In this document: in pieces, positions 1 through 7,010 of the stretch
How the letters are laid out: each line of letters opens with the position of its first letter
How positions within the stretch are numbered: the first letter of the stretch is position 1
From: Pedobacter arcticus A12
Lineage (GTDB): Bacteria; Bacteroidota; Bacteroidia; Sphingobacteriales; Sphingobacteriaceae
NCBI RefSeq assembly: GCF_000302595.1
Contig: NZ_AKZJ01000014.1
Coordinates: 1-64,000, forward strand
DNA length: 64,000 nucleotides
Direction of reading: 5' to 3'
Program-made: the position numbers and the translations under genes
Notes under the pieces: generated by a model
What the model saw: the letters and a program-made list of their open reading frames with translations, nothing else
The model's database searches: none
Told to the model about the DNA's origin: nothing

Positions 1-394
1 CGCTTTTGTAGGGTCTAAAGCCATAGCTGTTCTCATGGAACTCATACTCAAACTTTGGCATTAAAACCTGTGATACGGCTTGCTGTAGCAGGCGGTCTAC
101 AGTTGTGGGGATACCCAGTAAACGGAATTTTCCTCCGCCTTTGGGTATCTCTACTCCCAGGATGGATTGCGGTAAGTATTGGTTGTCCTTTACTGTTTCC
201 AGAAGTGCTCCCCTATGTTTTTGTACATAGGCTTTTAGCTCGGTGGTTTTTAGACCATCGATGCCCGCACTTCCTTTATTGGCTATTACTTGTTGTAATG
301 CCTTTTGGAGGTTCTGTGGACGTAGTACCTGTGCAATCAATTTTTTTTCTGCTTTTGTTTTACATTTTGTTCTTCCTGTTCCGCTTTTACAGGG
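1..394 (-). CDS. ltrA: Group II intron reverse transcriptase/maturase, N-terminal part
   Basis: The open frame on the minus strand reads LIAQVLRPQNLQKAL, then KGSAGIDGL, then GVEIPKGGGKFRLLGIPTTV, then VDRLLQQAVSQVL, and finally HENSYGFRP before the window edge. These are RT-0 to RT-2 blocks of group II intron maturases, which splice the intron and reverse-transcribe it into DNA targets. The frame is open from 394 (stop codon at 395-397), but no ATG lies in it. The first plausible start is TTG at 338-340, directly after an A8 tract (341-348). An overlapping upstream frame ends in this tract, so a one-base slip or deletion may have separated the true N-terminus. The catalytic YADD region and the C-terminus are off the window. 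Confidence 0.85.
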
Positions 395-855
395 CTATAG
401 CTTGCGCAATTCCGTTGTAAATTAAGAACCAGTTTACGTTCGGTCCTTCCCTGGTTGTGAGACCATGTGCCGTTTGTTGGCACCTCGTTGCCACAGGTAC
501 TATGACTTCTGCTGACTTCTCTTTGTGGCTAAACCCGTAGCCTAAGAGACCTCCCTCGGTAAGCACTCCCTCTTTCCGTCTATTCCCGACGCATCTACTG
601 ATCGTTCCTGTCGGTTTAAAGGCTTCGCATTGCTGTGCATGCTTACCCAGAATGACCAGCCTCTTATGCGCTTTGTGTTCCTCGGTACAGACTTTTGCCG
701 TTCGGCTTCCTTCACTGCTTGCTCACGCAGAACCAGCTTGCCACTAGCTAATCGGCTCAGAATATTATTATCCGACTTGCCGATAAGGGACTTTCACCCT
801 CTAGATTTTATCACTACTTTAGCTGTAGCAATGGGAGTGCATGCAAGGCACACAC
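1..855 (-). mobile_element. Group II intron, 5' part (cut by window edge)
   Basis: The minus strand reads as the 5' portion of a bacterial group II intron. Near 853-855 it begins with GTGTG, matching the GUGYG 5' end of such introns. About 60 nt in comes GGGTGAAAGTCCC, a typical domain I hairpin, and further in is a segment AGCAGAAGTCATAGTAC (around 500-516) of the kind seen just before intron-encoded proteins. The reverse transcriptase frame follows and runs off the left edge. Domains V and VI and the 3' end are outside the window. The exact 5' base is ambiguous (853 or 855) because of a GTGTGTG run. The structural class cannot be fixed from this part. Confidence 0.85.
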
Positions 856-976
856 CACAAATTTGCATTATAATGGCTGAACTGCTTTACGTTATTTCAT
901 CGCAATTAACCAAGTTTATACGGGCAGACAAGTTTTTGCTTTCTATGCCATTACAACACAAATTCGCAAAACGTTA
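856..976 (+). repeat. attC-like palindrome 0, split from its left end by the intron
   Basis: Left arm 860-877 and right arm 947-964 pair at 15 of 18 positions, with a 69 nt centre. The right arm is followed after 8 nt by ACGTTA (971-976). Arm sequences resemble those of palindrome 2: both begin AATTTG and end AATGGC, and TGA follows the left arm in both. Whatever lay left of 856 has been displaced by the group II intron. This is the layout of an integron attC site (paired inner boxes, short spacer, GTT core), but no known attC consensus was matched over its full length. Confidence 0.6.
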
Positions 977-1025
977 GTGGCAAGCATAATACCGACACAA
1001 ACACATAGACAAAACAGTAAATGAT

Positions 1026-1661
1026 ATGACAAATTTTTGGGAGAACAGTTTTAAAGACAACCAAGAAATGTGGGGTTGGGAGCCAGCAGATTCAGTTATT
1101 AGGACATTGAAATTATTTAATAACAACGAAATAAAAAACATTCTAATTCCAGGTTTTGGGTATGGACGAAATGCCAAATATTTTATTGACAATGGCTTTA
1201 ATGTAACAGGCATTGAAATATCTGAAACTGCAATTGACATTGCAAATAAACAATTTAACGAAAGTGTAATAATTTACCAAGGTTCGGTAAGTGCTATGCC
1301 GTTCGACAAAGAAATGTATGATGGAATTTATTGTTATTCCTTAATTCATTTACTTAACGACAAAGACAGAATAAAACTTATTGAAGATTGCTATAATCAA
1401 CTAAAACCAAATGGATATATGGTTTTTGTGACAATTTCAAAAAACGATTTTAGGTTTGGACAAGGAACTGAAATTTCCAAAGACACTTTTGAACCGTGGA
1501 AAGGCCTGATATTATTTTTTTATGATTCAGGTTCAATAAAAAGAGATTTTGAAAACTTCGGTTTGGTTGAGACAGAAGAAATTAATGAACCAGAAATTGA
1601 CGTAGAAGGAAAGCCTAAACAAAAATTTTGGTATATAATATGTAAAAAAGAAAATGGGTAA
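1026..1661 (+). CDS. Class I SAM-dependent methyltransferase (cassette cargo)
   Basis: The 211-residue protein has the Rossmann methyltransferase motif I, IPGFGYGRNA, at about residues 38-47, followed by an acidic loop GIEISETAI and a post-motif stretch SAMPFDKEMYDGIY. This places it among small class I methyltransferases of the Methyltransf_11/25 or TehB type; the substrate cannot be read from sequence. It starts 53 nt after the core of palindrome 0 and stops 24 nt before palindrome 1, so it fills its unit almost completely, as integron cassette genes do. No Bacteroidota promoter is visible in the short leader, so it may depend on readthrough. Likely acquired horizontally. Confidence 0.8.
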   Translation: MTNFWENSFKDNQEMWGWEPADSVIRTLKLFNNNEIKNILIPGFGYGRNAKYFIDNGFNVTGIEISETAIDIANKQFNESVIIYQGSVSAMPFDKEMYDGIYCYSLIHLLNDKDRIKLIEDCYNQLKPNGYMVFVTISKNDFRFGQGTEISKDTFEPWKGLILFFYDSGSIKRDFENFGLVETEEINEPEIDVEGKPKQKFWYIICKKENG

Positions 1662-1684
1662 AAATGCCAGCCACACACAGCACA

Positions 1685-1800
1685 TTGGCAATAGGCGGGG
1701 TTTCGTCTTCGCTTGACAGTTTTGTGGTAACCAAAAGTTCAGTTCTCCGAACAAACTCTTGTGCTAAAAAGCCCGCCCATCGCCAATCTACAAACCGTTA
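1685..1800 (+). repeat. attC-like palindrome 1
   Basis: Left arm 1685-1700 (TTGGCAATAGGCGGGG) and right arm 1771-1786 (GCCCGCCCATCGCCAA) pair at 13 of 16 positions around a 70 nt centre. CCGTTA (1795-1800) follows after a spacer. The arm sequence differs from palindromes 0 and 2 although size, spacing and trailing GTTA are the same, which is how attC sites behave: structure kept, sequence variable. It lies between the methyltransferase stop and the toxin gene. No clear partner for the GTTA was seen on the left side. Confidence 0.6.
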
Positions 1801-1849
1801 TAGGTAAGGCTACAAACGACCGAAGTACTGAATTAAAGTTTTCCGAATC

Positions 1850-1880
1850 TTGTAATTTGTTATCTAATTAGCTAACTTTG
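1850..1880 (+). promoter_or_regulatory. Bacteroidota-type promoter of the toxin-antitoxin pair
   Basis: TTG at 1850-1852, 20 nt, then TAACTTTG at 1873-1880 fit the TTG-N19/21-TAnnTTTG consensus of Bacteroidota primary sigma factors. The predicted transcription start falls at or next to the GTG start codon at 1885, so the transcript would be leaderless or nearly so. Confidence 0.6.
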
Positions 1881-1884
1881 TTTT

Positions 1885-2235
1885 GTGCAAGAAAAATTCA
1901 TAAGAGAAATATTTTATTACAAAAACTACTATCTCGACTTCTTTGAAACACTGAAGCCAGAAGTCAAGAAAAAAATGAACTGGACTTTACAGCTCATTTC
2001 TACTATCGACAGGGTTCCGAAGAAATATTTTGACCACATGACAGGTTCTTCTGGAATTTTTGAAATTCGCGTAGAAGTCGGTTCGGATATATTTAGGGTA
2101 TTCTCATTCTTCGATAAAGGAAAACTAATAATCCTTTTGAACGGGTTTCAGAAGAAAACCCAAAAGACACCGAAAAATGAATTAGAGCTTGCTGAAAAAC
2201 TTAAAAAACAATATTTCGATGAAAAAGACAAATAA
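1885..2235 (+). CDS. RelE/HigB-like toxin of a type II toxin-antitoxin system
   Basis: The 116-residue protein belongs to the phage-derived Gp49/HigB-like branch of the RelE/ParE toxin superfamily, mRNA interferases that cut translated mRNA. Family features seen are an early aromatic helix, an IDRVPKKYFDHM stretch, the strand GIFEIRVEVGSDIFRVF and the C-terminal block LNGFQKKTQKTP. The start is GTG at 1885; no ATG exists upstream in frame. The gene overlaps the antitoxin start by 17 nt, with toxin first, the order typical of higBA. The pair lies inside a palindrome-bounded unit; toxin-antitoxin pairs are common stabilising cargo of integron arrays. Confidence 0.85.
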   Translation: MQEKFIREIFYYKNYYLDFFETLKPEVKKKMNWTLQLISTIDRVPKKYFDHMTGSSGIFEIRVEVGSDIFRVFSFFDKGKLIILLNGFQKKTQKTPKNELELAEKLKKQYFDEKDK

Positions 2236-2524
2236 TAATCTGACCTCCTTTACCAACCATTTGGACGAACAATATGGTAAAGCAGGGACAAGTACCAGAG
2301 AAGCTTACGAAGCAGGTTTTGAAGCATTTCAATTAGGTGTTATGATTCAAGAACTTCGTAAAGAACAAGGTTTAACCCAAGAACAATTAGCCGAAAAATG
2401 TGGTACGACAAAGACGTATATTTCGAGAATTGAAAACAATGCAAGCGATATTCGACTTTCGACTTTGATGAGAATTGTTCGTGAAGGATTGGGCGGACAC
2501 CTCAGGCTTAGTGTGGGTGTTTAA
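2219..2524 (+). CDS. HigA-like antitoxin, XRE-family helix-turn-helix
   Basis: From the ATG at 2219 the protein has 101 residues. It carries an XRE/Cro helix-turn-helix: RKEQGLTQEQLAEKCGTTKT, then YISRIENNASDIRLSTL. HigA-type antitoxins bind and neutralise the toxin and repress their own promoter, here probably the one at 1850-1880. An upstream in-frame start at 2189 is possible, but the N-terminus beginning MKKTNNNL matches family members better. The start overlaps the toxin reading frame by 17 nt, implying translational coupling. The next palindrome begins about 22 nt after the stop. Confidence 0.88.
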   Translation: MKKTNNNLTSFTNHLDEQYGKAGTSTREAYEAGFEAFQLGVMIQELRKEQGLTQEQLAEKCGTTKTYISRIENNASDIRLSTLMRIVREGLGGHLRLSVGV

Positions 2525-2546
2525 AAATGGCAAACAGCACTACCTG

Positions 2547-2674
2547 TAACAGCAATTTGTGCATAAATGGCTGACGGTGGTTCAACTCAGGTTTTTCGTT
2601 AATTATTTAATTGAGTGCGGTGCGACATCGGTTCTGCAATTAATGCCATTTATGCACAAATTTTCAATACGTTA
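2547..2674 (+). repeat. attC-like palindrome 2, perfect arms, right end of the array
   Basis: Left arm 2554-2571 (AATTTGTGCATAAATGGC) and right arm 2645-2662 are an exact 18/18 inverted repeat around a 73 nt centre. Outside the arms, TAAC at 2547-2550 can pair with GTTA at 2671-2674, and the right core reads GTTAGAT, which fits the attC core consensus GTTRRRY. It follows the antitoxin gene directly. To its right begins ordinary chromosomal sequence. An intrinsic terminator is unlikely: the loop is long and no T-run follows. Confidence 0.65.
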
Positions 2675-2689
2675 GATCTCTGAGGAAAC

Positions 2690-3097
2690 TTAGTGTTTAC
2701 CAATTTCCTTTACCGTTTGCATGCCATCCGCTACCCATTTTGTTATTCCTCCGTCTAACTCATAAATACTCTTAAAACCGTTTGAACGCATTTCTGCGGT
2801 AGCAGCGGCGCTTCTTTTACCGCTTTTGCAATACAAATAATAAGTCTTGGCTTTGTCCAGCTCCACAATTTTAGCTTTAAAATCAGCGCTTTTAAAATCG
2901 TAGTTTAAGGCATTTTTTAAATGGCCCTCGCTAAATTCTTCTGGTGTACGTACATCTAAAAGAACGAGCGCTGGGTTGTTTTGCAAGCTATCCGAGAAAA
3001 TTTTAGACGCTAATATAACGTTGCTTTTAGCAGTCTGAGCTTTAACGGTAAAACCAGTGAATAATAGTGTTACGAAAATAAATAAGACAGATTTCAT
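2690..3097 (-). CDS. Secreted rhodanese-like domain protein
   Basis: The 135-residue protein begins with a signal peptide (about residues 1-20, ending VKA) and then a single rhodanese domain. LLDVRTPEEFSEGHL is the typical substrate-loop start, and the active-site loop is CKSGKRS with catalytic Cys90. The domain closes with GGITKW. Single-domain rhodaneses carry persulfide sulfur; the acceptor here is unknown and the protein should act in the periplasm. Its stop lies 15 nt from the GTTA core of palindrome 2, so it is the first backbone gene beside the accessory region and is convergent to it. Confidence 0.85.
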   Translation of the reverse strand: MKSVLFIFVTLLFTGFTVKAQTAKSNVILASKIFSDSLQNNPALVLLDVRTPEEFSEGHLKNALNYDFKSADFKAKIVELDKAKTYYLYCKSGKRSAAATAEMRSNGFKSIYELDGGITKWVADGMQTVKEIGKH

Positions 3098-3126
3098 AAT
3101 TAATATTTTAAATACAACTCGATAAA

Positions 3127-4737
3127 TTAAAACTCGGCAGGAATTACAATCGCTTCCTCTCTATCCCAGTTGGCTCTTGTTACAATTTCCTTATCAAAGA
3201 TATAAATCTTTTCAGGCTGGCGCTTTAAACGCACATTACCAGTATCATATTCGCCGTTGTTATTAATGTCTTCAATAACTTTAACCAAATACTTATTGGT
3301 TGGTATATAATTATACTGTAAAGTGGTGTTTTTAGTAATTCGGTTCTGACGATACACGCCACCCGTGGCGTTAATTAATTGAACAATGTAATTTTTAAGA
3401 CTATCGGTTTTGCTTACTTTCAAACTTAAGTTTCCGTAGTTCTCGATTTCGTCTAACGTAAATTGGAGTTTAAGCTCTTTATTTGATGTTCCATAAATGT
3501 CTGTTACCGCCTCATCTTCTAAAACAAGTGTGTATGGTTTTTTGATTTGCCATTTATAATCTATTTCAAATTTTCTTTCCGAAGGTGGTAACCGCTTTAT
3601 GCTAAGCCCTTGCAGTTTAGTGGAGTCAACATAAAGACCAACCCTACTTTGGTCTATTTTATCAATAGGCAGATTAAAAGTTAGGTTCAATGTTTGTTTT
3701 GGAGCAATTTTCCCGGCAGATAAATTATTATTGAAGAGAATTGTTCGCTTGTACTCATCCTTTTGACTACGTCTAAAAGTAAGGGTATCTAAAACCGTTT
3801 TATCTTCGTTTATCACCACTTTTAAAGAGTCGAATGCTATTTCCCGCAACCATAGTGATAAACTATCCCCTTTAGGGCTAAATTCGATTATAGGGTCCTT
3901 AATGCTGTTGTTGTCTAGGAAACTAATATTCGGTTTATTTATTGGGCGGTTAAAAACCATAGAAATTTTACCATCTGGTTCTAGCTTTCTGTCGGTGGTT
4001 CTAAAACGTTCTGGAATCTCTTTAAACAGTTTCAGTACAGTACCAGAGGTATCTTTAGTTAAATGAATAGAATCTTTTAGGAAAGCGATTTCTTCATTTG
4101 GAGAGTTGTAGATGCGATCCGCTGCAGTTTCTTTCAAAGCATATATTCGGTATTTATCTTCTCTTAGATTTTTGAGACTAAAATTTCCGGCACTATCTGT
4201 TGTGGTATATATGGAAGGTTTCTTTTTACCAAATATGGAATCTCGTGAAATGGGTAAAATAAAGACCGTTACTTCTTTCACCTCTTTGTTGTCATTTGCA
4301 CTAATTACTTTTCCATTAATTTGTAGGGAATCAAGTTTATCGCCGGTAGAAAAAACGTAGCTGTAATTTTTTAGAACGTTAGATTCGTTTACATCTTGAA
4401 TTGCTTTTCCAAAATTTACCGTGTAGGTGGTGTTTGCCTCTAAAGAATCTTTGAAATTAATAATTAAGGTTTTTTGTTTAATTTTTAAAAGAGGCGGAAT
4501 TTCTTGAGCAGGAGAAATACTAACTTCGGTAAACTCGTTACTAAGTTTGAAATATTCGTCGAAAGTAATTTCGATTTTTTTCCCTTTAAAATTCCTTTTT
4601 AGATTCTTTGGACTTTCTACTAAAACTTTCGGTGCTGCCTGATCTCGAGGTCCGCCTTCTGGAGTTTGCAAACTTGCGCATGCAACGCAGAGCATTGTGC
4701 ACAAAAGGAGAGCTATGTTTTGCGTTTTTTTATACAT
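3127..4737 (-). CDS. Lipoprotein with N-terminal Ig-like (Big_5) domain
   Basis: The 536-residue protein has a signal sequence with probable lipidation at Cys20 (LCVAC). PEGGPRDQAAPKV follows and then a Big_5/SbsA-type Ig-like domain (about residues 33-130), with KKIEITFDEYFKL and TTYTVNFGKAIQDVN. A carboxypeptidase-regulatory-like segment (about 140-200, GNFSLKNLREDKYRIYAL) comes next, then further beta-rich sequence. Proteins of this build are widespread in Bacteroidota; their molecular role is unknown to me and it is presumably an envelope lipoprotein. It is 30 nt upstream of the rhodanese gene, so the two may be cotranscribed. Confidence 0.75.
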   Translation of the reverse strand: MYKKTQNIALLLCTMLCVACASLQTPEGGPRDQAAPKVLVESPKNLKRNFKGKKIEITFDEYFKLSNEFTEVSISPAQEIPPLLKIKQKTLIINFKDSLEANTTYTVNFGKAIQDVNESNVLKNYSYVFSTGDKLDSLQINGKVISANDNKEVKEVTVFILPISRDSIFGKKKPSIYTTTDSAGNFSLKNLREDKYRIYALKETAADRIYNSPNEEIAFLKDSIHLTKDTSGTVLKLFKEIPERFRTTDRKLEPDGKISMVFNRPINKPNISFLDNNSIKDPIIEFSPKGDSLSLWLREIAFDSLKVVINEDKTVLDTLTFRRSQKDEYKRTILFNNNLSAGKIAPKQTLNLTFNLPIDKIDQSRVGLYVDSTKLQGLSIKRLPPSERKFEIDYKWQIKKPYTLVLEDEAVTDIYGTSNKELKLQFTLDEIENYGNLSLKVSKTDSLKNYIVQLINATGGVYRQNRITKNTTLQYNYIPTNKYLVKVIEDINNNGEYDTGNVRLKRQPEKIYIFDKEIVTRANWDREEAIVIPAEF

Positions 4738-4864
4738 GTTTTATTAAAGGCTATTTTTAAGCGATTTAAAGCAATTTCGTGATTTTACGATAAAGATGTT
4801 TAAAAACTGAAAATAATCGTTTATCTGAGATGCTCACAACTGTTTGATTATTAGTGTTTTATAT

Positions 4865-6727
4865 TTATCTGCTAATATGTACCATTAAAACTGAGATATC
4901 CGACGGTGTTACTCCGGAAATTCGAGATGCCTGACCTAATGTACGAGGTTTTATTTTCATCAACTTTTCTCGGGCTTCTTTTGATAGTGAATTTAGACTA
5001 TGATAATTGAATTCTGGATTTATTTCTTTGTCCTCCATTTTTTTCATCTTGTCTATAATCTCTAATTCTTTTTCAAAGTAACTATCGTATTTTATTTTAA
5101 TCTCGGCTTGCTCTATCGTTTCACGGTCAAAAGAATTTAAATAATCATCAAACTTAGCAGACATTTTTCTAAGATCATTAATGCTCAATTGAGGGCGACC
5201 TAGTAAGTTATGGATCTTAGTATTCTGCAGTACGGGAGAAGTACCCAGTTCTTCCAAAATTGGGTTCGCTAGATCTTTTACAACAGATAATTCTTTTGAA
5301 AATTTGATAATAGCCAAAGCGTTTGCAATCTTTTGATCTACTTTAGCTAAACGTTCATCGCCTACCAATCCTAATTTATGTGCAATAGGGGTCAGCCTTT
5401 CATCTGCATTATCTTGACGTAATAGCAACCTATGCTCTGCTCTAGAAGTAAACATACGATAAGGTTCCTCGGTTCCTTTTGTCACTAAATCATCTATTAA
5501 AACACCAATATAAGATTCTGATCTTTTAAGGATAAGCGGTTCTTTTTGATTTATTTTTTGGTGTGCATTTATGCCGGCAACAAAACCTTGTGCCGCAGCT
5601 TCCTCGTAACCGGTAGTACCATTGATTTGCCCGGCGAAGTATAAATGGGGAATCAATTTTGTTTCCAAAGAAAGATCTAATTGCGTAGGAGGGAAGAAGT
5701 CGTACTCTATGGCATAACCAGGTCTAAACATTTTTACGTTTTCAAAGCCAGAGATTTTCTTTAATGCTTTGTGCTGCACCTCTTCTGGCAACGATGTAGA
5801 AAACCCATTAACATAAATTTCCACGGTATTCCATCCTTCTGGTTCAACAAATATTTGATGACGCTCACGTTCGGCAAAGCGATTGATTTTATCCTCAATT
5901 GATGGGCAATATCTTGGGCCTAAGCCTTTGATTCTTCCGGTAAACATCGGGGATTTTTCGAAACCTTCTTTCAATTCTTCGTGTACTTCGGAGTTTGTGT
6001 AGGTTATCCAACAGCACCTTTGCTCCGGATTCATTGTGGTATCGGTATAAGAAAATTTTCCACCACCAACATCTCCCCATTGTTCCTCCATTTTAGAATA
6101 ATCCAGAGATCTGCCGTCTACACGTGGAGGTGTTCCGGTTTTCATACGTCCCGACTCAAAGCCAAGTTCTACCAATTGTTCGGTAATTCCGGTCGCAGCT
6201 CTTTCTGCTGTTCTTCCGCCACCCATTTTTTTCTCACCAATGTGAATTACTCCATTTAAGAAAGTTCCATTAGTTAACACCACCGCATCTGCTTCAATCT
6301 CTATCCCTAATGACGTAATAACGCCACAAGCTTTTCCATCTTTTACGATAATAGATGAAACCATATCTTGCCAAAAGTCAACGTTTGGTGTTTGTTCTAA
6401 AGTCAGGCGCCACTCCTCAGCAAACCGCATTCGGTCGATTTGCGCTCTTGGCGACCACATAGCCGGACCTTTAGATTTGTTGAGCATGCGAAACTGGATA
6501 GAGGTTTTGTCAGAGATTATACCCGATTGACCACCCATTGCATCTATTTCCCTAACTATTTGTCCTTTTGCTACACCACCCATCGCTGGATTGCAACTCA
6601 TTTGAGCGATAGTGCCCATGTTCATGGTTACCAGTAAAACTGACGAACCTAAGTTTGCTGCTGCTGCCGCCGCTTCACAGCCTGCATGGCCGGCGCCAAC
6701 AACAATTACATTATATTTTTTAAACAT
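4865..6727 (-). CDS. mnmG: tRNA uridine-5-carboxymethylaminomethyl modification enzyme MnmG
   Basis: MnmG, with MnmE, installs the carboxymethylaminomethyl group on U34 of certain tRNAs using FAD and methylene-THF. The N-terminus has the FAD dinucleotide motif [26 protein letters not shown] and the family signature [15 protein letters not shown] follow, as does the C-terminal helical MnmE-binding region ending [15 protein letters not shown]. The chosen start (6727, MFKKYN) gives about 620 residues, the normal length; an in-frame ATG further upstream would translate the parS-like site and is rejected. Two ParB-type sites lie immediately upstream, suggesting an origin-proximal location. Confidence 0.96.
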   Translation of the reverse strand: MFKKYNVIVVGAGHAGCEAAAAAANLGSSVLLVTMNMGTIAQMSCNPAMGGVAKGQIVREIDAMGGQSGIISDKTSIQFRMLNKSKGPAMWSPRAQIDRMRFAEEWRLTLEQTPNVDFWQDMVSSIIVKDGKACGVITSLGIEIEADAVVLTNGTFLNGVIHIGEKKMGGGRTAERAATGITEQLVELGFESGRMKTGTPPRVDGRSLDYSKMEEQWGDVGGGKFSYTDTTMNPEQRCCWITYTNSEVHEELKEGFEKSPMFTGRIKGLGPRYCPSIEDKINRFAERERHQIFVEPEGWNTVEIYVNGFSTSLPEEVQHKALKKISGFENVKMFRPGYAIEYDFFPPTQLDLSLETKLIPHLYFAGQINGTTGYEEAAAQGFVAGINAHQKINQKEPLILKRSESYIGVLIDDLVTKGTEEPYRMFTSRAEHRLLLRQDNADERLTPIAHKLGLVGDERLAKVDQKIANALAIIKFSKELSVVKDLANPILEELGTSPVLQNTKIHNLLGRPQLSINDLRKMSAKFDDYLNSFDRETIEQAEIKIKYDSYFEKELEIIDKMKKMEDKEINPEFNYHSLNSLSKEAREKLMKIKPRTLGQASRISGVTPSDISVLMVHISR

Positions 6728-6734
6728 TTTGTTT

Positions 6735-6750
6735 TGTTTCACGTGGAACA
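6735..6750. promoter_or_regulatory. parS-like ParB-binding site 1
   Basis: TGTTTCACGTGGAACA is the exact reverse complement of the classic Bacillus parS TGTTCCACGTGAAACA and differs by one base from the perfect palindrome. ParB/Spo0J binds such sites near the replication origin to organise chromosome segregation. It ends 8 nt upstream of the mnmG start codon. Confidence 0.8.
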
Positions 6751-6762
6751 ATTCCACAAGTT

Positions 6763-7010
6763 TTATTTTGTTTCACGTGGAACGCGTCTCTTTAATAGAA
6801 ATGCGAGCGCTGTGATCGACCATATTATATTTAAAACAACAAATGGATAGAAGCCAGCTATCCAAGATACTGAGGCGCTTAAAACGCCTCCTAAAAGATT
6901 AAGTGAACTATAAGTTTGTTTTCTGTACTTAACCTTCCTGTAATGTTTAGGAAAAATGCCGTAAGTAATATAGTAACACCAATGGTAGCTATCCAGTTTG
7001 CTGTGTTCAT
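6763..7010 (-). pseudogene. Small membrane protein of the CBU_0592-like type, frameshifted
   Basis: From ATG at 7010 the frame gives MNTANWIATIGVTILL, TAFFLNITG and then stops early at TAG after 39 codons. Shifting frame at about 6930 continues with YSSLNLLGGVLSAS, SWIAGFYPFVVLNIIW and ALAFLLKRR. Together they make a two- to three-helix membrane protein of about 80 residues resembling the CBU_0592 family. Loss of one A (AGGAAGG from AGGAAAGG on the minus strand) would explain the break. The ATG overlaps the uup stop (ATGA), so it was coupled to that gene. The shifted frame's last codons run through parS-like site 2. Function unknown; a base error in the assembly is possible. Confidence 0.6.
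6769..6784. promoter_or_regulatory. parS-like ParB-binding site 2
   Basis: TGTTTCACGTGGAACG matches site 1 at 15 of 16 bases and starts 34 bp from it, about three helical turns, in the same orientation. It overlaps the 3' end of the frameshifted membrane-protein gene at 6763-7010. Confidence 0.75.

Noticed and set aside
55-420. Hydrophobic 121-codon open frame on the plus strand
   Set aside because: It is antisense to the group II intron reverse transcriptase, whose conserved blocks read on the minus strand.
630-977. 115-codon plus-strand open frame
   Set aside because: It spans the intron 5' RNA region, the intron boundary and palindrome 0; no protein family pattern is visible.
2554-2662. 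Palindrome 2 as an intrinsic terminator of the toxin-antitoxin genes
   Set aside because: The 73 nt centre is too long for a terminator loop and no T-run follows the right arm.
6728-6757. Ten-codon N-terminal extension of mnmG
   Set aside because: It translates parS-like site 1; family members start at the MFKKYN-equivalent position.
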